Below, piece by piece: positions 1 to 10,556 of a DNA stretch of 26,950 bases. The translations under genes were made by a program, and so were the position numbers. The notes below the pieces were generated by a model. The model ran no database searches. It was given only the letters and a program-made list of their open reading frames with translations, and was not told the DNA's origin. Numbering within the stretch: position 1 is the first letter of the stretch; each line of letters starts with the position of its first letter. Source of the stretch: Spirogloea muscicola (Eukaryota; Streptophyta; Zygnematophyceae; Spirogloeales; Spirogloeaceae); the NCBI GenBank assembly GCA_009602725.1, contig WELB01000290.1:1-26950 (forward strand), read 5' to 3'.

Positions 1-1827
1 GGGGCAGCAGAAGGGGGTTTGGGGTTCTGGAGGGGGCGCTTGCCTGGCATCCTGACGAGCTGCAGCGCTGCTGCGGCAGCCTTCAGTACCACGACAGCAG
101 CGCCGGCGTGCTCGCCCTGCCGGCACTCCTCGGCGATGTGCCGCCGGCTCCGCGCCTCGTGCAAGGCGCGGCTGACGTTCAAGTACCTCTGCAGCGGCAG
201 AGCGTCCTTGTCAGGTCGCGCACGAGGCACTTGCGAGCGCCGCCGACAGAATGCAGAGAGCTCGTCTGTGGGTCCCCACCTTGAGCTTGTCAGAGAGGTC
301 GCCGGTTTGTCGCTCGCTGGCCCGCAGCAGGTCGGCCGCCTTTCCAAATAGCTCACTGGCACCATAGTGCAACTTCGCCAATAGTGCATGTGATGAGCCC
401 TTTTCTTCGGCACGCCGTGTTGCGAGTGCCTACATTATAGAAATCAATTAAGCATAATTACTCGTTAAAACCTCAATCCTCCAGTTGTTTACAACGAACC
501 ACAAACCCAAGATACTGTCACTTAACCTGCATCACCAACCTGAGCTTCAGCGAGGCAAGCCAGGCTCAGTGCCTGGGCCGCCACAGGCACACACTCAGCA
601 GGCCGCTCCCGCGGGAGCACCGGCAGCAGCGGTGGCGCCACCTCTGTAGCAGCATAGTGGTATACTCCTGCGGCCTGCCGGAAGAGTGCCGCGGCTTGCA
701 CCACGTCTGGCAGCAGTCATGGCACCATGTCAAACACCAACAATGGCGTCAGAGAGATTGTGACATGTGCCAAGCACCAACAAAAGAGTAGGGGACTCTG
801 AATGCATGGCCTCTACTGCAGTCATCTAATGAGACTTGCCAGCCACCAGACGCACCTGAGGCAGCAACCTCCATGGCACGCTCGCGCAGCAGCGCGCCAT
901 AGAGGGCGAGCGTCATGGCATACTCAAAGCGCAGGTCATCAAAGCGGATCAGCCGCGGTCCAGCGAGGCTGGCGGCCTTGCTTGGCGCGGACACCTGGCT
1001 GGACCAGCGGATCTTCAGGTCCGCCGTCCACTGCATGAGGGGCGGGCTGGTGGCTGCTGCCGGCACGACGCGCAGCAGCAGGTTCTGCAGGAGGGGCAAG
1101 TAGCTCTCCACCTTCTGCAGGTCCTGCACTGGCCGCCACACCGACCACCAGGCGTGCTCGGTCATGGCTGCCCACCCTCAATTCTAACCCTACCACCACG
1201 AGACTAAGTTCTCAACAGCAACAGTTCATTGACAGGGCTTCCGACTCCTGCTGGATTGACACTGGCATTACAAAGCCATGATTGGGAGGTCAATGTCGCT
1301 GCCTGTGACGCCCACAAGCCTCATGGACATGCAAGTATGTTGTGGTAACATCAACAGACCTGTTGATATATGACATTCATTAAGTCCACCAGAACAGTGC
1401 TTGTCACGAAGTCTACCCGAAAACAGAACCTCTTTGGGTCGTGAAGTCTCAGTAACCTGCGAGCGGAAATGTGCTATGTGGCTTGGGGGCTTGCCTGAAG
1501 GATCTTCGAGGTGGTGCCGCCATGCATCTCGCGCGCGATGGCTTCGCTGAGGTTGGACGAGCCGTTGACGGCCTCCTCGATGAGCTTCCGGCGCGCGCTG
1601 AGCTCCTTGAGCTGCTCCAGCGTGCCCGAGTCGCGCGCGTAGTAGGACTCCTCAAAAACTATCTGCCGCAGCTCCCGGCCGTCAGAGCTTGCCCACAAGG
1701 ACGGCGCTGGCGCCAGATGGGCTCGTGCGACACTGTATGCGGCGGCCAGACGGCGGTGGCGGCGCTTGTGGTGAGCGCCCACCTTCTTGGTCCTCAGCCG
1801 CGCGAGGTCGTGGTACTCCAGCAGCAT
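1..1827 (-). CDS. BRO1-domain protein, plant endosomal-targeting BRO1-like type (3' end outside window)
   Basis: Proteins with a BRO1 domain are banana-shaped helical scaffolds that act with ESCRT-III on endosomes; the plant BRO1-like subgroup is poorly characterised. Exons by splice signals and phase: 1827-1783, 1662-1495, 1123-856, 706-540, 429-280 and 188 to about 54 or beyond. All joins keep frame, giving about 311 residues before the left edge; plant relatives are, from memory, near 390-400, so the C-terminus is missing. Diagnostic stretches are IVFEESYYARDSGTLEQLKE (residues 16-35), AIAREMHGG, LESYLPLLQN-like helix VESYLPLLQN, LRFEYAMTLALYGALLRERA, FRQAAGVYHY, EEKGSSHALLAKLHYG and ALHEARSRRHIAEE. 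The first Met follows a GCC/GCA-rich leader and matches the short first exon (15 residues) I expect for the family. The intron after residue 71 begins with GC (CAG|GCAAGC), all others with GT. Family assignment is firm; the function of this subgroup is not established by the sequence. Confidence 0.85.
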
Positions 1828-1837
1828 GGCTCGGCTG

Positions 1838-1890
1838 CCGCCGCCGCCGCCGCCGCCGCAGCAGCAGCAGCCGCCGCCGCCGCCGCCGTA
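1838..1890. repeat. GCC/GCA trinucleotide run in the leader of the BRO1-like gene
   Basis: Uninterrupted GCC units surround a block of GCA units directly upstream (on the minus strand) of the start codon at 1827. It is probably 5' untranslated sequence and likely length-variable. Confidence 0.8.
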
Positions 1891-1902
1891 GTGTACCTTA
1901 CA

Positions 1903-1918
1903 CCCTAACCCTAAACCC
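1903..1918. promoter_or_regulatory. Telomere-like motif (telo-box), CCCTAACCCTAAACCC
   Basis: Two and a half units of the plant-type telomere repeat lie about 80 bases upstream of the BRO1-like start codon. In land plants such telo-boxes occur in promoters of housekeeping genes; here a promoter role is inference. The alternative is a short interstitial telomere scar. Shorter relatives occur at 14268-14280 (inside an intron) and 26008-26019. Confidence 0.4.
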
Positions 1919-1937
1919 GTAGCCAGATGGACAACAG

Positions 1938-2365
1938 CTATGCAGCTCCCTGCTGCTCGTCTCCCATGCCCACAGAGGGCTCGGCGGCGTTTGCGGCGGC
2001 GTGAGGAGCCCCGAAAGCAACGCCGCGCTCATCGCCTTCAAGGACCATCGTGCGCAGCTTCTCCCGCATGGCGGCCTGCGACACCAATACAAACAACCCA
2101 ACAACCCCCGCCGCCGCCGCCGCCAGATCAGTGCTCGCTGCCGATGCCCATGTCTTGGCTCGACTGGCCTGGCTCCGCGTACTCGTGAAGGACGTCGCAA
2201 CCTCGGACGCCGGCGGCCTCGCTCAGCTTCTGGACATGGGCAGCACGTAGATGGGGCGCGGCGGCCCACCTTGTGCCGCTGCTCCACGCGGTGCGCGATG
2301 TAGAAGCCGAGGAGGCCGCCGGCGAGCGTGCCGCCCGTCACCCAGACGTGAGCCCACGCCGGCAT
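1938..2365 (-). CDS. Possible small one-pass membrane protein, two exons
   Basis: I do not recognise this gene. Exon 2365-2270 starts MPAWAHVWVTGG and contains a glycine-rich apolar stretch (TGGTLAGGLLGFYIAH) ending in a basic segment VEQRHK. The donor AAG|GTGGGC is followed by an acceptor CGCAG at 2076, and exon 2075-1938 continues in phase 0 with AAMREKLRTMVLEGDERG, then an Ala/Gly-rich tail and a TAG stop: 77 residues in all. The layout (short N-terminus, one membrane span, charged helix) resembles small organelle inner-membrane proteins, but that is inference. An alternative internal exon starting KLSEAAGV near 2235 would also join in phase and end at a TGA. An upstream start or exon cannot be excluded. 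It lies just 5' of the BRO1-like gene on the same strand, about 110 bases apart. Confidence 0.4.
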
Positions 2366-2559
2366 GACATGCGGCGCAGCCGCCACTGCTTGCTGCTGTA
2401 CCTTGATGTCCGCGGCTTCCCGAGGGGATCAGAGCTGGTGGCGGCGCAGCGTGTCCGGTGTTGTGGCAGCGGCGAAGAGGCGAGGCTGTTGCGAGGCAAG
2501 TGAGAGAGTGAAGCTTCCAAAGTTTCAGCAAAGTCAACAACTTGCACAACCTTGGTGAC

Positions 2560-3406
2560 CATCTTATCTCAGGAGAAAGAAGAAGAATGTGCTCGCCCAT
2601 AGAGAAGAGTGGCTGGCAAAGCCAGCCCAAAAAGAATGGACAACATCCCAAGCCAAAGAAAAGAGGAGCCGAAGAAGAAGTGGCACTCCCAATGGGGGCA
2701 AGAAGAAAGTGCTCGCCCATTGAGAATAGGGGCTGAACAACCAGCCCGAAAGAGAATGAACAGAGTACAAGAAGGGGGCCAGGGGAAGCGCTAAGTAACA
2801 GAAACAAAGAAAGCAAGGGCTGCGAAAAGCCAGCCAAAAAGAAATTGACAAAGGTTCGGAGGGGCCTACAAGCGTGTAGCAGCTACAAAGGGGTCGGAAG
2901 AGGCTATGTCAGATCAGGGGGAGGATGGATCACTCAGTAGTTACGAGTCAGGAGAAAGAAAGAGCTTTTTCATTGAGCATAAGAAGAAGAAAGTGCTCGC
3001 CCATTGAGAATAGGGGCTGGAACAACCAGCCCGAAAAAGAATGAACAGAGTACGAGAAGGGGGCCAGGGGAAGCGCTAAGTAACAGAACCAAAGCTGCTA
3101 CGAGACACTCAGTAACCCCTGCTAAGCAGCCGCAGATCAGAGATGCTGGGCTCAGATCAGGGGGAGGATGGATCACTCAGTAGTTACGAGTCAGGAGAAA
3201 GAAAGAGCTCTCCCATTGAGCATAAGAAGAAGAAGGCTCGCCCATAGAGAAAGAGGGGCTGGCAAAGCCAGCCCAAAAAGAATGGACAATGTCCAAAGCC
3301 GAAGGATAGGGGCTGGAACAGCCAGCCCAAAAAAGAATGGACAAAGTACGAGAAGGGAGCGCTAAGAAACACAAGCACAAGAAGAAACAAAGCAGCTACG
3401 AATGAC
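2560..3406 (-). repeat. Array of retroposon 3' tails with repeated hairpins
   Basis: This A/G-rich (plus strand) stretch carries six copies of a hairpin core at 2611-2643, 2730-2762, 2818-2850, 3015-3046, 3257-3289 and 3310-3344. Each reads, on the plus strand, GGCTGG, a 3-5 base loop, CCAGCC, then a run of A and GAATGGACAA or a near variant. Recurrent companions are GCTCGCCCAT and CACTCCCAATGGGGGCAAG. A larger unit is duplicated in tandem: GAGGATGGATCACTCAGTAG begins at 2921 and again at 3164, a period of 243 bases. The array directly follows the stop of the coding remnant at 3407, so on the minus strand it looks like that element's 3' untranslated tail, multiplied. Confidence 0.75.
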
Positions 3407-3994
3407 TCAGTAATTCCTGCTGCGCAGCCGCAGATCAGAGATGCTAGGGTCCTGGAAGTGGGTCCCCTGGACAGAGCCAGAGGCAGCAGCTAGGGCTCTT
3501 CCGGCACGACGGTGCAGCGCACGGGCCATGGACCTCTGCAGCGAGACGGCCAAGCGCATGCGATACACTTGCGCCAGCGACCCGGCTGCAGGAAAGTCTA
3601 CCGGCTCACCCTGGAAGCGACGGGCGATTGCGTGGCGGGCGAGCTGGTTAAGTAGCTCAAGCCACCGAGCGCCCAGTGCCCCATGCATGTCAATTGCCAA
3701 CGGGAAGAACTCGTCTTCCGGCGGATGGTCGGCGTGCTTGATCTCTTTTGCCCGAGCGGCGCAGGCGACCGCATACCCAGCCTTGGTGGCAGACTGGGCT
3801 GGGTGAAAGCGGTCGAATGCGTCGGTAGTCACCACGTCCAGAAGCAGACGTGGCCCGCCGGCCTGTGGGGTGGCCACCAGGTCGACGCGACGAGCGTGAA
3901 GACCGTCGGCCAAGAAAGAGCTCTCTTCAGCCAGGGGAATGTCGTATTTCATACAATCGAAGGCCAATATGGCCAAGGACAAAGGCAAGCACAT
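3407..3994 (-). pseudogene. Retroposon coding remnant, C-terminal region of a reverse-transcriptase polyprotein (copy 1)
   Basis: An open stretch of about 195 codons shows blocks such as LDVVTTDAFDRFHPAQSAT, AGYAVACAARAKE, EDEFFPLAIDMHGALG and LNQLARHAIARR. The pattern 'D-V ... P ... A ... K ... F-x-P-L/F-x-x-E/D-x-x-G-x-L-G ... L-A-R' is typical of the region after the polymerase domain in many non-LTR retrotransposon proteins of algae and protists. The polymerase itself is absent. The reading frame starts abruptly within sequence that recurs elsewhere (3953-4020 resembles 25312-25440), so it is a truncated copy, not a gene with its own start. Two shorter relatives lie at 11675-11940 and about 23580-23800 and end at the same 3' side. 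Family assignment rests on pattern memory only. Confidence 0.5.
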
Positions 3995-4018
3995 AGGCCA
4001 GGGGACCCGCTAACCAGG

Positions 4019-4240
4019 CGACCAATTTCTCCGACCTGCGGCTGCTTAGCAGGGGTTACTGAGTGTTTTGTAGCTACTTGAGTCCCTGTGTGCTTTCCCT
4101 TGTGTTTCCTTTAGCGCTTTCCCTGGCCCACTCGAACTGTATTCATTCTTTCTTCTGGGCCCTTGCCCCCACTGGGAGTGCCACTTCTTCTGGGCTGGCC
4201 TTTCCCAGCCATCTTCTGGAAGTGTGTTTCTTCCTCTTCT
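4019..4240 (+). repeat. Solo retroposon 3' tail in plus orientation
   Basis: From CTGCGGCTGCTTAGCAGGGG to the TTCTTCC-rich end this is the reverse complement of the tails at 2920-3400, including GGTTACTGAGTG, TTAGCGCTTTCCCTGGC, CTTGCCCCCACTGGGAGTG and the hairpin TGGGCTGGCCTTTCCCAGCC near 4191-4210. Together with 3160-3406 it forms an inverted pair around coding remnant 1. This can reflect two independent insertions or a foldback element. Confidence 0.65.
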
Positions 4241-4244
4241 TCAA

Positions 4245-5423
4245 AGGACTGTATGGGTGGGACGAGCACAGAGTAAGGGCTCGGCAGTCACTTGAGAACG
4301 TCGGACATGCACCATGTCCAACCATTGAGATGCTTCGGAGCGGATGACTGACGTTGTAAGCGGATATCATCATGGGCTCTGAATTCAAAGGTCAGCGCGA
4401 TTGCTATGCATATCACCTTCGACACGAAGAACACTCTACATCATTATCCAGAAGAAGGAACCCTTAGTCAGCATCAAAAGCTTCCTTTTCTGATGCTGAC
4501 TAAGCCAAAGTTCAAGCTTTAGCAGAACCCTGGACCTGCATCTCCTCTTTCATTCAGATATGCCAAGCTTGGCGGTTGTCCCCTTGCCCAAATAGCCCTT
4601 GTCCATCGCTTAGTCCACGCGTTCGTCCAGAATGTTAAACGCGACTCAGACGGAGACATAAGCCCTATGCGAGTCAGAGACTTGCGGTTGGCTGCTTGAC
4701 TGGCATGCACTAGTATAGCCCAAGCTCAGCTGTTCAAGTGCCAATGCTCCCTGCAGGGTGCTTATTCTGTGCCGCAGACGTACTCATATTTGTGTATCAA
4801 TTGCAGACGTCAGAGGTTACTCGTATAGTCAAGAAAGAATTTTCGCATCCTTGCGCTGGGGCCGCACAGGAGCTGCAATCGCAGCCTGACTGAGTAGTTG
4901 GACTAGCCTATATGTGGCAGGATGTGCTTCCTGCAAATTCAAAGTATATACACTCTCTGACTGCGATGATTGCACTACATAACTGCTGTGCCACTTACCT
5001 GGTGCACCACATCAAAACCAAGACATCAACGGAGCCACGAGCATTGTCCAAGGGGCGAGCAATCGAGTTTGCTAGTTGCGCTCGTCCAAGGATGTCAAGC
5101 CTGTGAGATTGCTTATCTCGGCCCTTGTCAAGAGGAGTGCCACTCGCCATCAACTTCTTGCCGAACAATTGGATTGGGTCTCAGCCCGCGTCAGCGCAAG
5201 CTATGCAGACTACGTCAAAGTCCAAGTCATGATGCCTCCTGCAGGTACAAAGAGATTCAAGTACCCAAATGACCCAGTCAGATAACCTCCTTGTATCACT
5301 GTCATATGCAGCCTCACAATGCACCTAAGCACACCTTTTCGACATGTACCTGGCTCTTGCCACTTGCTAGACATATCATGAGGCTCATGTCTTGATGCCC
5401 ACCAAGCTCAGGGAGGTTAAGCG
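4245..5423. other. No gene recognised; 3' flank of the carboxylase gene with one strong hairpin
   Basis: Open frames here are short and show no family motif. The stretch carries a perfect inverted repeat at 4463-4504 and probably the 3' untranslated region of the downstream-reading carboxylase gene in its right half. Confidence 0.5.
4463..4504. repeat. Perfect 14-bp inverted repeat forming a hairpin
   Basis: The left arm CTTAGTCAGCATCA and right arm TGATGCTGACTAAG are exact complements separated by 14 bases. Inside them AAAG and CTTT can pair further, leaving a CTTC loop. It has no T-run that would make it a polymerase III terminator, and no coding frame overlaps it. Confidence 0.85.
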
Positions 5424-8400
5424 TCAGAATGACCCCCAAGTGCAACAAATGAGTACCTTAATTGTGAAGAGGACAGTGCCATCCTGCACTTGCTCGCCAA
5501 CGGAGACAGACAGGCCATCCACTACACCAGACAGTGGCGCCTTGACAGTGTGCTGCTCACAGTATAAGTGGGACATGCCTCATCAAGGAGTGCTTGAGCA
5601 TCAGAGATGAGGAGCCAAAGTCTATTGGTCGCACATCAAGCTCTGCTACAGTCAGAAAAAGCAAGCAGCAGTAGAAGCAGTGAGGAAAGTGAACAAGTCA
5701 TGGAGTTGTCGTAGGGAAGACATGTTATTGGGAGGGCAGCTGAGGTACTAACTTCCATCTTCATGGCCTCAAGGACAATCACGTTCATGCCCTTCTCCAC
5801 AGTTTGCCCAGAATGGGCTGACACTTTCACAACCCTGCCAGCCATGGGACTAACAACTACTCCCTTGCTTCCTGACGACACTCTCCCCTGCAACTGCGTG
5901 GGTCCACCTCCATCGCCTTGCTTCTCCAGGAAAATGCTGGCATCCAAGTACTCAGTGGGACTCTGGACAGTGAAGTGAGTGTTGCTTCCCCCAGAAAAGA
6001 TCTCCAGGTGCAAATTACCTCCCTGTGGACATTGCAACTTCCAGCCTGACTGAGCTGCTAAATAGCTAAGGAATCAATATTCTACTGATCAGTGCTAATG
6101 AAAGTCAGCAACCCATGATATATGTCATATATATATGTCATAGAAAATATCCAATTGCTGTATAATAACAACTGACATATTTTAGCAGGAGTGTCAAATG
6201 TCTGACCTTGACGTATTGCACAAAGGTGGCTCTGAAAGAGCAACCGTCCACTGTAATGAGAAATTTCCCCTTCTCATCCAAGCTTCTCGCTTGCAGGTGC
6301 ACAGCTGGCTCGTTGTCAACCTGCCTCGCCCAGTATTGCCTACTTCAACAAGGTCACTAATCTGATCATACATTTACCTGGCTACCTTGAAGTGCTACAT
6401 GATGTACAAGCTTGGTTGCCTTGACATGGTCAACAACAGCTGATATACCTGTCAAGCTTTTCAAGATAGTCATGAGGACAAGAGATGACATCAACTTTTC
6501 ACCAGTGGTGCTGACCTTGACAATCAGGGTACCATCTTTCAAGTACGTCACAAGGACGTTGATGTCTTGCAATGTTCCATCAGGAGATGGCTTGCTCAGT
6601 TGCACTGACTGGCTATGGGGATGATTAACCCTGAATCCCATTCCATTGCTCCAGATTGGGTGCACTCCTACGAATGGAGTCAACAACATGTTAGATATTT
6701 ATGCAGGCCAGAGCGAAGTGGCACAGTGCCCCAAGTGCAGCAATCTCTGTCCACTTTCAAGCCCTTGTGATGAAAGCAGCAGCCTAAGTGGAGCAACATG
6801 AGCTTATGTTGTTGATCTTGTGCTAGTAAAGGTGTAGACAAGGAGCGGACTTACTGTGTAAATGCTGTTCTGTATTCTGTCGTTCTATGATGCACATAGC
6901 TGCTGCTGTAACTGCTGCCACTAAAGCACCAGATGAGTCATGGCTCTCTACTGCAGCATCTTGCATGTCCTTTCCACTTCCTGGAGACTTCCCTCTGCTT
7001 AAAAGCCTTGAGAGCCTCTTGTCAAGTGCATTGCCTGTGTCTTGAAGAACATCAGGATATCGCTGTAGAAAATGCGTGTCAACATCCGCAGAAACAAAAG
7101 CTGGGTGCTCTGCCAGCCTTTGCAAGAAAGCCAAATTGGTGGAGACTCCAGCAATCTGCATAATATGAGATTTTCAGTGGATGTCAAATGTATGTATACG
7201 TGGCCAGCTTTTTAAGTCCTTCACGTAAGATCAGTCAATCTAAGCTCCACGGTGCATGATCATTAGCGCGTCAGACACATCAGACTTCAAGTACCACTGC
7301 TATCTTGCTCTGCAAGACAGCAGAGCAAGAGGGACGAGGTTCTGCACTACAGCTGGTACCAAGACGAAAGCAAATCACGTGAAAAAATCATGCTCAGCAG
7401 AACAAGCACCTGTTAAACAGTACCTTATAGTCTTGCAGGCTGCGGTGGAGCTTATTTAAGGCAGCTTGTCTGTCTACGTCCCAAACAGCAACCTTTGCAA
7501 TCATGGGGTCAAAGACTCCAGATACATGACCCCCCTCTTCGACCCCAGAGTCCACTCTTACTGCAATGTGGACAACGTATCTGTGAGAAGGACTGCAGGT
7601 GACTGGTACCTTGTCTGCCTGAGATCACTTTACTATTGCCACCTGGCTCAGCAGAAATCCAGGCCAGTCATATCTCAACTATATACATTTGACAAGCTTT
7701 GATAATACCTGTTGAAGATGTAGGAGGCTGTTGGCACATGTGAATGATTCCAGGTGAAGGTAAGAAGCCAAGTGAGACATTCTCAGCACACACTCGGGCT
7801 TCAAAAGCATGGCCTGAGAGAGGAGGCCCACTTCATGTTAGATTGCTGAGATAGACGGACTCCTCTCTTAAAGATGCAGCAAGCACAGCAACCGTCAGCT
7901 TTCTGTCTCACCTTTGCTTTGAATTTGGTCTTGGCGGAGAGGTAAAGCCAGCCCTCTTGCAACTAGAAGTTGCCACTCTACTATGTCAACGCCTGTCACC
8001 AACTCTGTGATGGGATGCTCCACCTGACAAGATAGCCCACGTGCCAAGAGCTTGCAGCTAGTCTTACACAGTAAGCTTACAAGGAAGCTCAACCACAAGG
8101 CAGTTCAATGAGGAATCAATACTGTAAGTTCTTGAGTGCTTGTGGTCAACCGAGAAACTGTACAACCTAACAGTGTTTTGATCTGAGATTGGTAGTCAAT
8201 TAGCTTCTGACAACTGCTGACTTGTCTTGGCTGAGCTACCTGGAGGCGCGTGTTCATCTCCATGAAGTAGAAGTCCTTGGAGCCAGTGTCCACTATGAAT
8301 TCCACTGTGCCAGCACTTTCATACCCAACTGCCTGCAAGGAAGTGCTTACCTTACAGTCACTGATTCTCAAGCTCCTGCTTTGCTTCCAGGGATGTGATC

Positions 8401-10556
8401 AGGTCATTGTAACCTTCAATCAATACCTTTGCAGCACTAACAGCAGCCTGGCAGATGCTTTTGCGGAATGTTTCCGAGAGAAGTGGCTGCATCCATTGAC
8501 AGGAAATACGACAGAGTCAGTGTGGGCAGCATGTCATGCATGGTCATCTGTGCTTAAAGACTTCTCATCAATTGCATGGCAAGCAGCTACTTTCTACGCT
8601 TTGTACAAGACTCTTAAAAGACTTTCCTGAGCATACCATAGCTCACTAGGTGGCTCATATGACGTGTAAACCCGATGAAATTAGCACAAGGCACAAATAC
8701 ACAGCTTAGGACCAATCTTCTGTATTCCACGCTTACCGCAGGAGCCTCCTCAATGATCTTCTGGTGGCGACGCTGCACACTGCAATCGCGCTCAAAGAGG
8801 TGCAGGACATTATGGTGCTTGTCAGCAACCACCTGTTCAAGAAGCACCATATGCAGAAGTACCTCAACATATAGACGAGTCAGAGCTACAGAAAACCATT
8901 GGATGCTGAAGTCCTAGTGATGGTACAGCAATAATGAAAGCACGTGCCAGGGAGCCTGATATGAGTGACTTTCTGATTAGTTCTTGACGACTATCTCGCA
9001 ATTGCGTGAAAGTAGGACTACTGGACAAATGCAGATAGTGGAGCCTCTTGCCTCCTGTGCCACCAAATAAATGTGTCACTCACCTGCACTTCGACATGTC
9101 GAGCTTTGGCAATGTATTTCTCCACAAGCACTGTAGTGTCCTCCACAGACAGAGCCACCTCCCGTCTTGCCTCCTCAAGCTTTGCTGGAAAATCGTCCGG
9201 CCTCTCCACTATCCTCATACCCTGTTGTTTCATAATGCATGGCCCCCATCAGCAAGTATACACTACCCACATATATCTCTAACCCCAGAGGCAAAACTTT
9301 GAAGCCTTGCAGAAGCGCCAGCTCCAACAAGAATAGCAGTCTGCTACTAAAAGAAGTGGCATTTAAGCACCACTCAGGGTAGACATAAGCAATTTGCTCG
9401 AGAGATTGTCAGAGCAATTTGCATGTCCAATTTTTGCAACTAAGCTGGTGCAACAGTGGCACCATATGTAGAGGCCATATAGCCTTTCCAACAATGCAGG
9501 ACCTCACAGAGAGGTAGATTACCTTACCGCCTCCACCTTGAGTAGCCTTGATGAGGACAGGATAACCTATCCTGTCAGCCTCTGCTTGTAGGAAAGTAGC
9601 ATCTTGCTCCTTGCCATGGTAACCTGGCACTACTGGCACCTCGGCACTGGTCATGATCTCCTTGGCTTTGCTGAGTGCGCCAAGACAATATGAGGTTAAT
9701 GGGGCCACCATTGTGTAATGGACACAGAGCGCAGGGATGCACAGCAAGTACGTGAACTTAAAGCAAGGAACAACCGAAGATCCACAGATAAGACAATGAT
9801 GCAGGAATACTTTCTGCTGGAGGAGAGGGCCTGACAAACCTCTTGTCACCCATAGATAGGATTGCAGAGGGTGGTGGGCCAATGAACTCAATTCCTTGGC
9901 TCTGGCACATCTCAGCAAATTTGTGGTTCTCGGACAAAAATCCATATCCGGGGTGGATGGCCTGCAAGAGGCATGAGCCATGGCAGTGCTTAATTTAGGA
10001 TGCATACCTGATTGCGACGACTCAACAATGCATTGACCTGAAACAGGTCAATTGCTAGTGAAGAGTTGCTGCAACTGCTCAAGAAGGTCAGTTGCTGGAC
10101 CACAATGTAAGGTCTTCGCACCTTTGCGTTGGCTCTCAAGGCCGCATTGACAATGGCATCAATCTGAAGATACCGGAAGCGTTTACCAAGATCCAAAGCA
10201 AGGTCCGCATTCTTGACATGCAGAGCGTTTCTATCTTCGTCACCGTATACGGCCACTGACTCGACCCCGAGCCTCCTGAGTGTCCTCATGATTCTGCAGG
10301 CTATCTCTCCCCTGTTTGCTACAAGCACCCTGTCAATGGTGATCGCAGACGCCCTGACTTGCAGAGTAGGCTGCTGCAAGCTGGTGTCCGATAGCCATCT
10401 GCTTGAGCGCAATGGCGCGAATTGCGGCCGCCTGCATTCCTGTCGTGCCGAAGCAGGTCGCCGGTCATGCGCCTGAGCTCCCAGACAAGAGCTGGCTGAC
10501 CGAAAACGCCTGCAGTGGCGTCCGATCACGTCCCAGCGGCCGCGGCAGGCCAGCAT
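5424..10556 (-). CDS. MCCA: 3-methylcrotonyl-CoA carboxylase alpha (biotin) subunit, mitochondrial
   Basis: This subunit carboxylates its own biotin with ATP and bicarbonate and passes the carboxyl group to 3-methylcrotonyl-CoA with the beta subunit, in mitochondrial leucine breakdown. Exons: 10556-10122, 9961-9840, 9670-9523, 9221-9084, 8832-8737, 8486-8427, 8332-8240, 8023-7912, 7813-7709, 7560-7424, 7155-6855, 6667-6516, 6320-6207, 6022-5753, 5552-5457 with read-through to TGA at 5424. All junctions are GT-AG and keep frame, giving about 803 residues. Residues 1-70 are Arg-rich, like a mitochondrial presequence. The biotin carboxylase domain follows ([15 protein letters not shown] at 77; [13 protein letters not shown]-grasp GGGGKGMRIV near 231; [32 protein letters not shown]). 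The biotin domain has [13 protein letters not shown] and EAMKME with Lys759. The start is the first ATG; a TTG-initiated extension is unlikely. Less certain: the border at 6516 (the frame stays open to 6378) and the last residues, where GTACTC at 5456 could be a donor to a small final exon. The HPGYGF, IIEEAPAP and EAMKME set and VEWQ context favour MCCA over propionyl-CoA carboxylase. Confidence 0.96.
6118..6145. repeat. ATATGTCATA direct repeat in a carboxylase intron
   Basis: The intron between 6206 and 6023 contains TATGTCATA twice within an alternating AT stretch. It is a low-complexity intronic sequence with no assigned role. Confidence 0.6.

Noticed and set aside
1471-1908. 145-codon plus-strand open frame ending in polyalanine
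   Set aside because: It is the antisense shadow of BRO1-like exons 1 and 2; the minus strand carries family motifs and matching splice sites.
6378-6515. Extension of the MCCA exon beyond 6516 (frame stays open to 6378)
   Set aside because: The extra residues fit no part of the family, while splicing 6516 to 6320 joins LIVK to VDNEP in phase and restores the expected spacing.
10008-10037. Possible 10-codon microexon [10 protein letters not shown] within the first MCCA intron
   Set aside because: It has AG and GT borders and keeps phase, but the family goes straight into the HPGYGF motif and direct joining of flanking exons gives a normal length.
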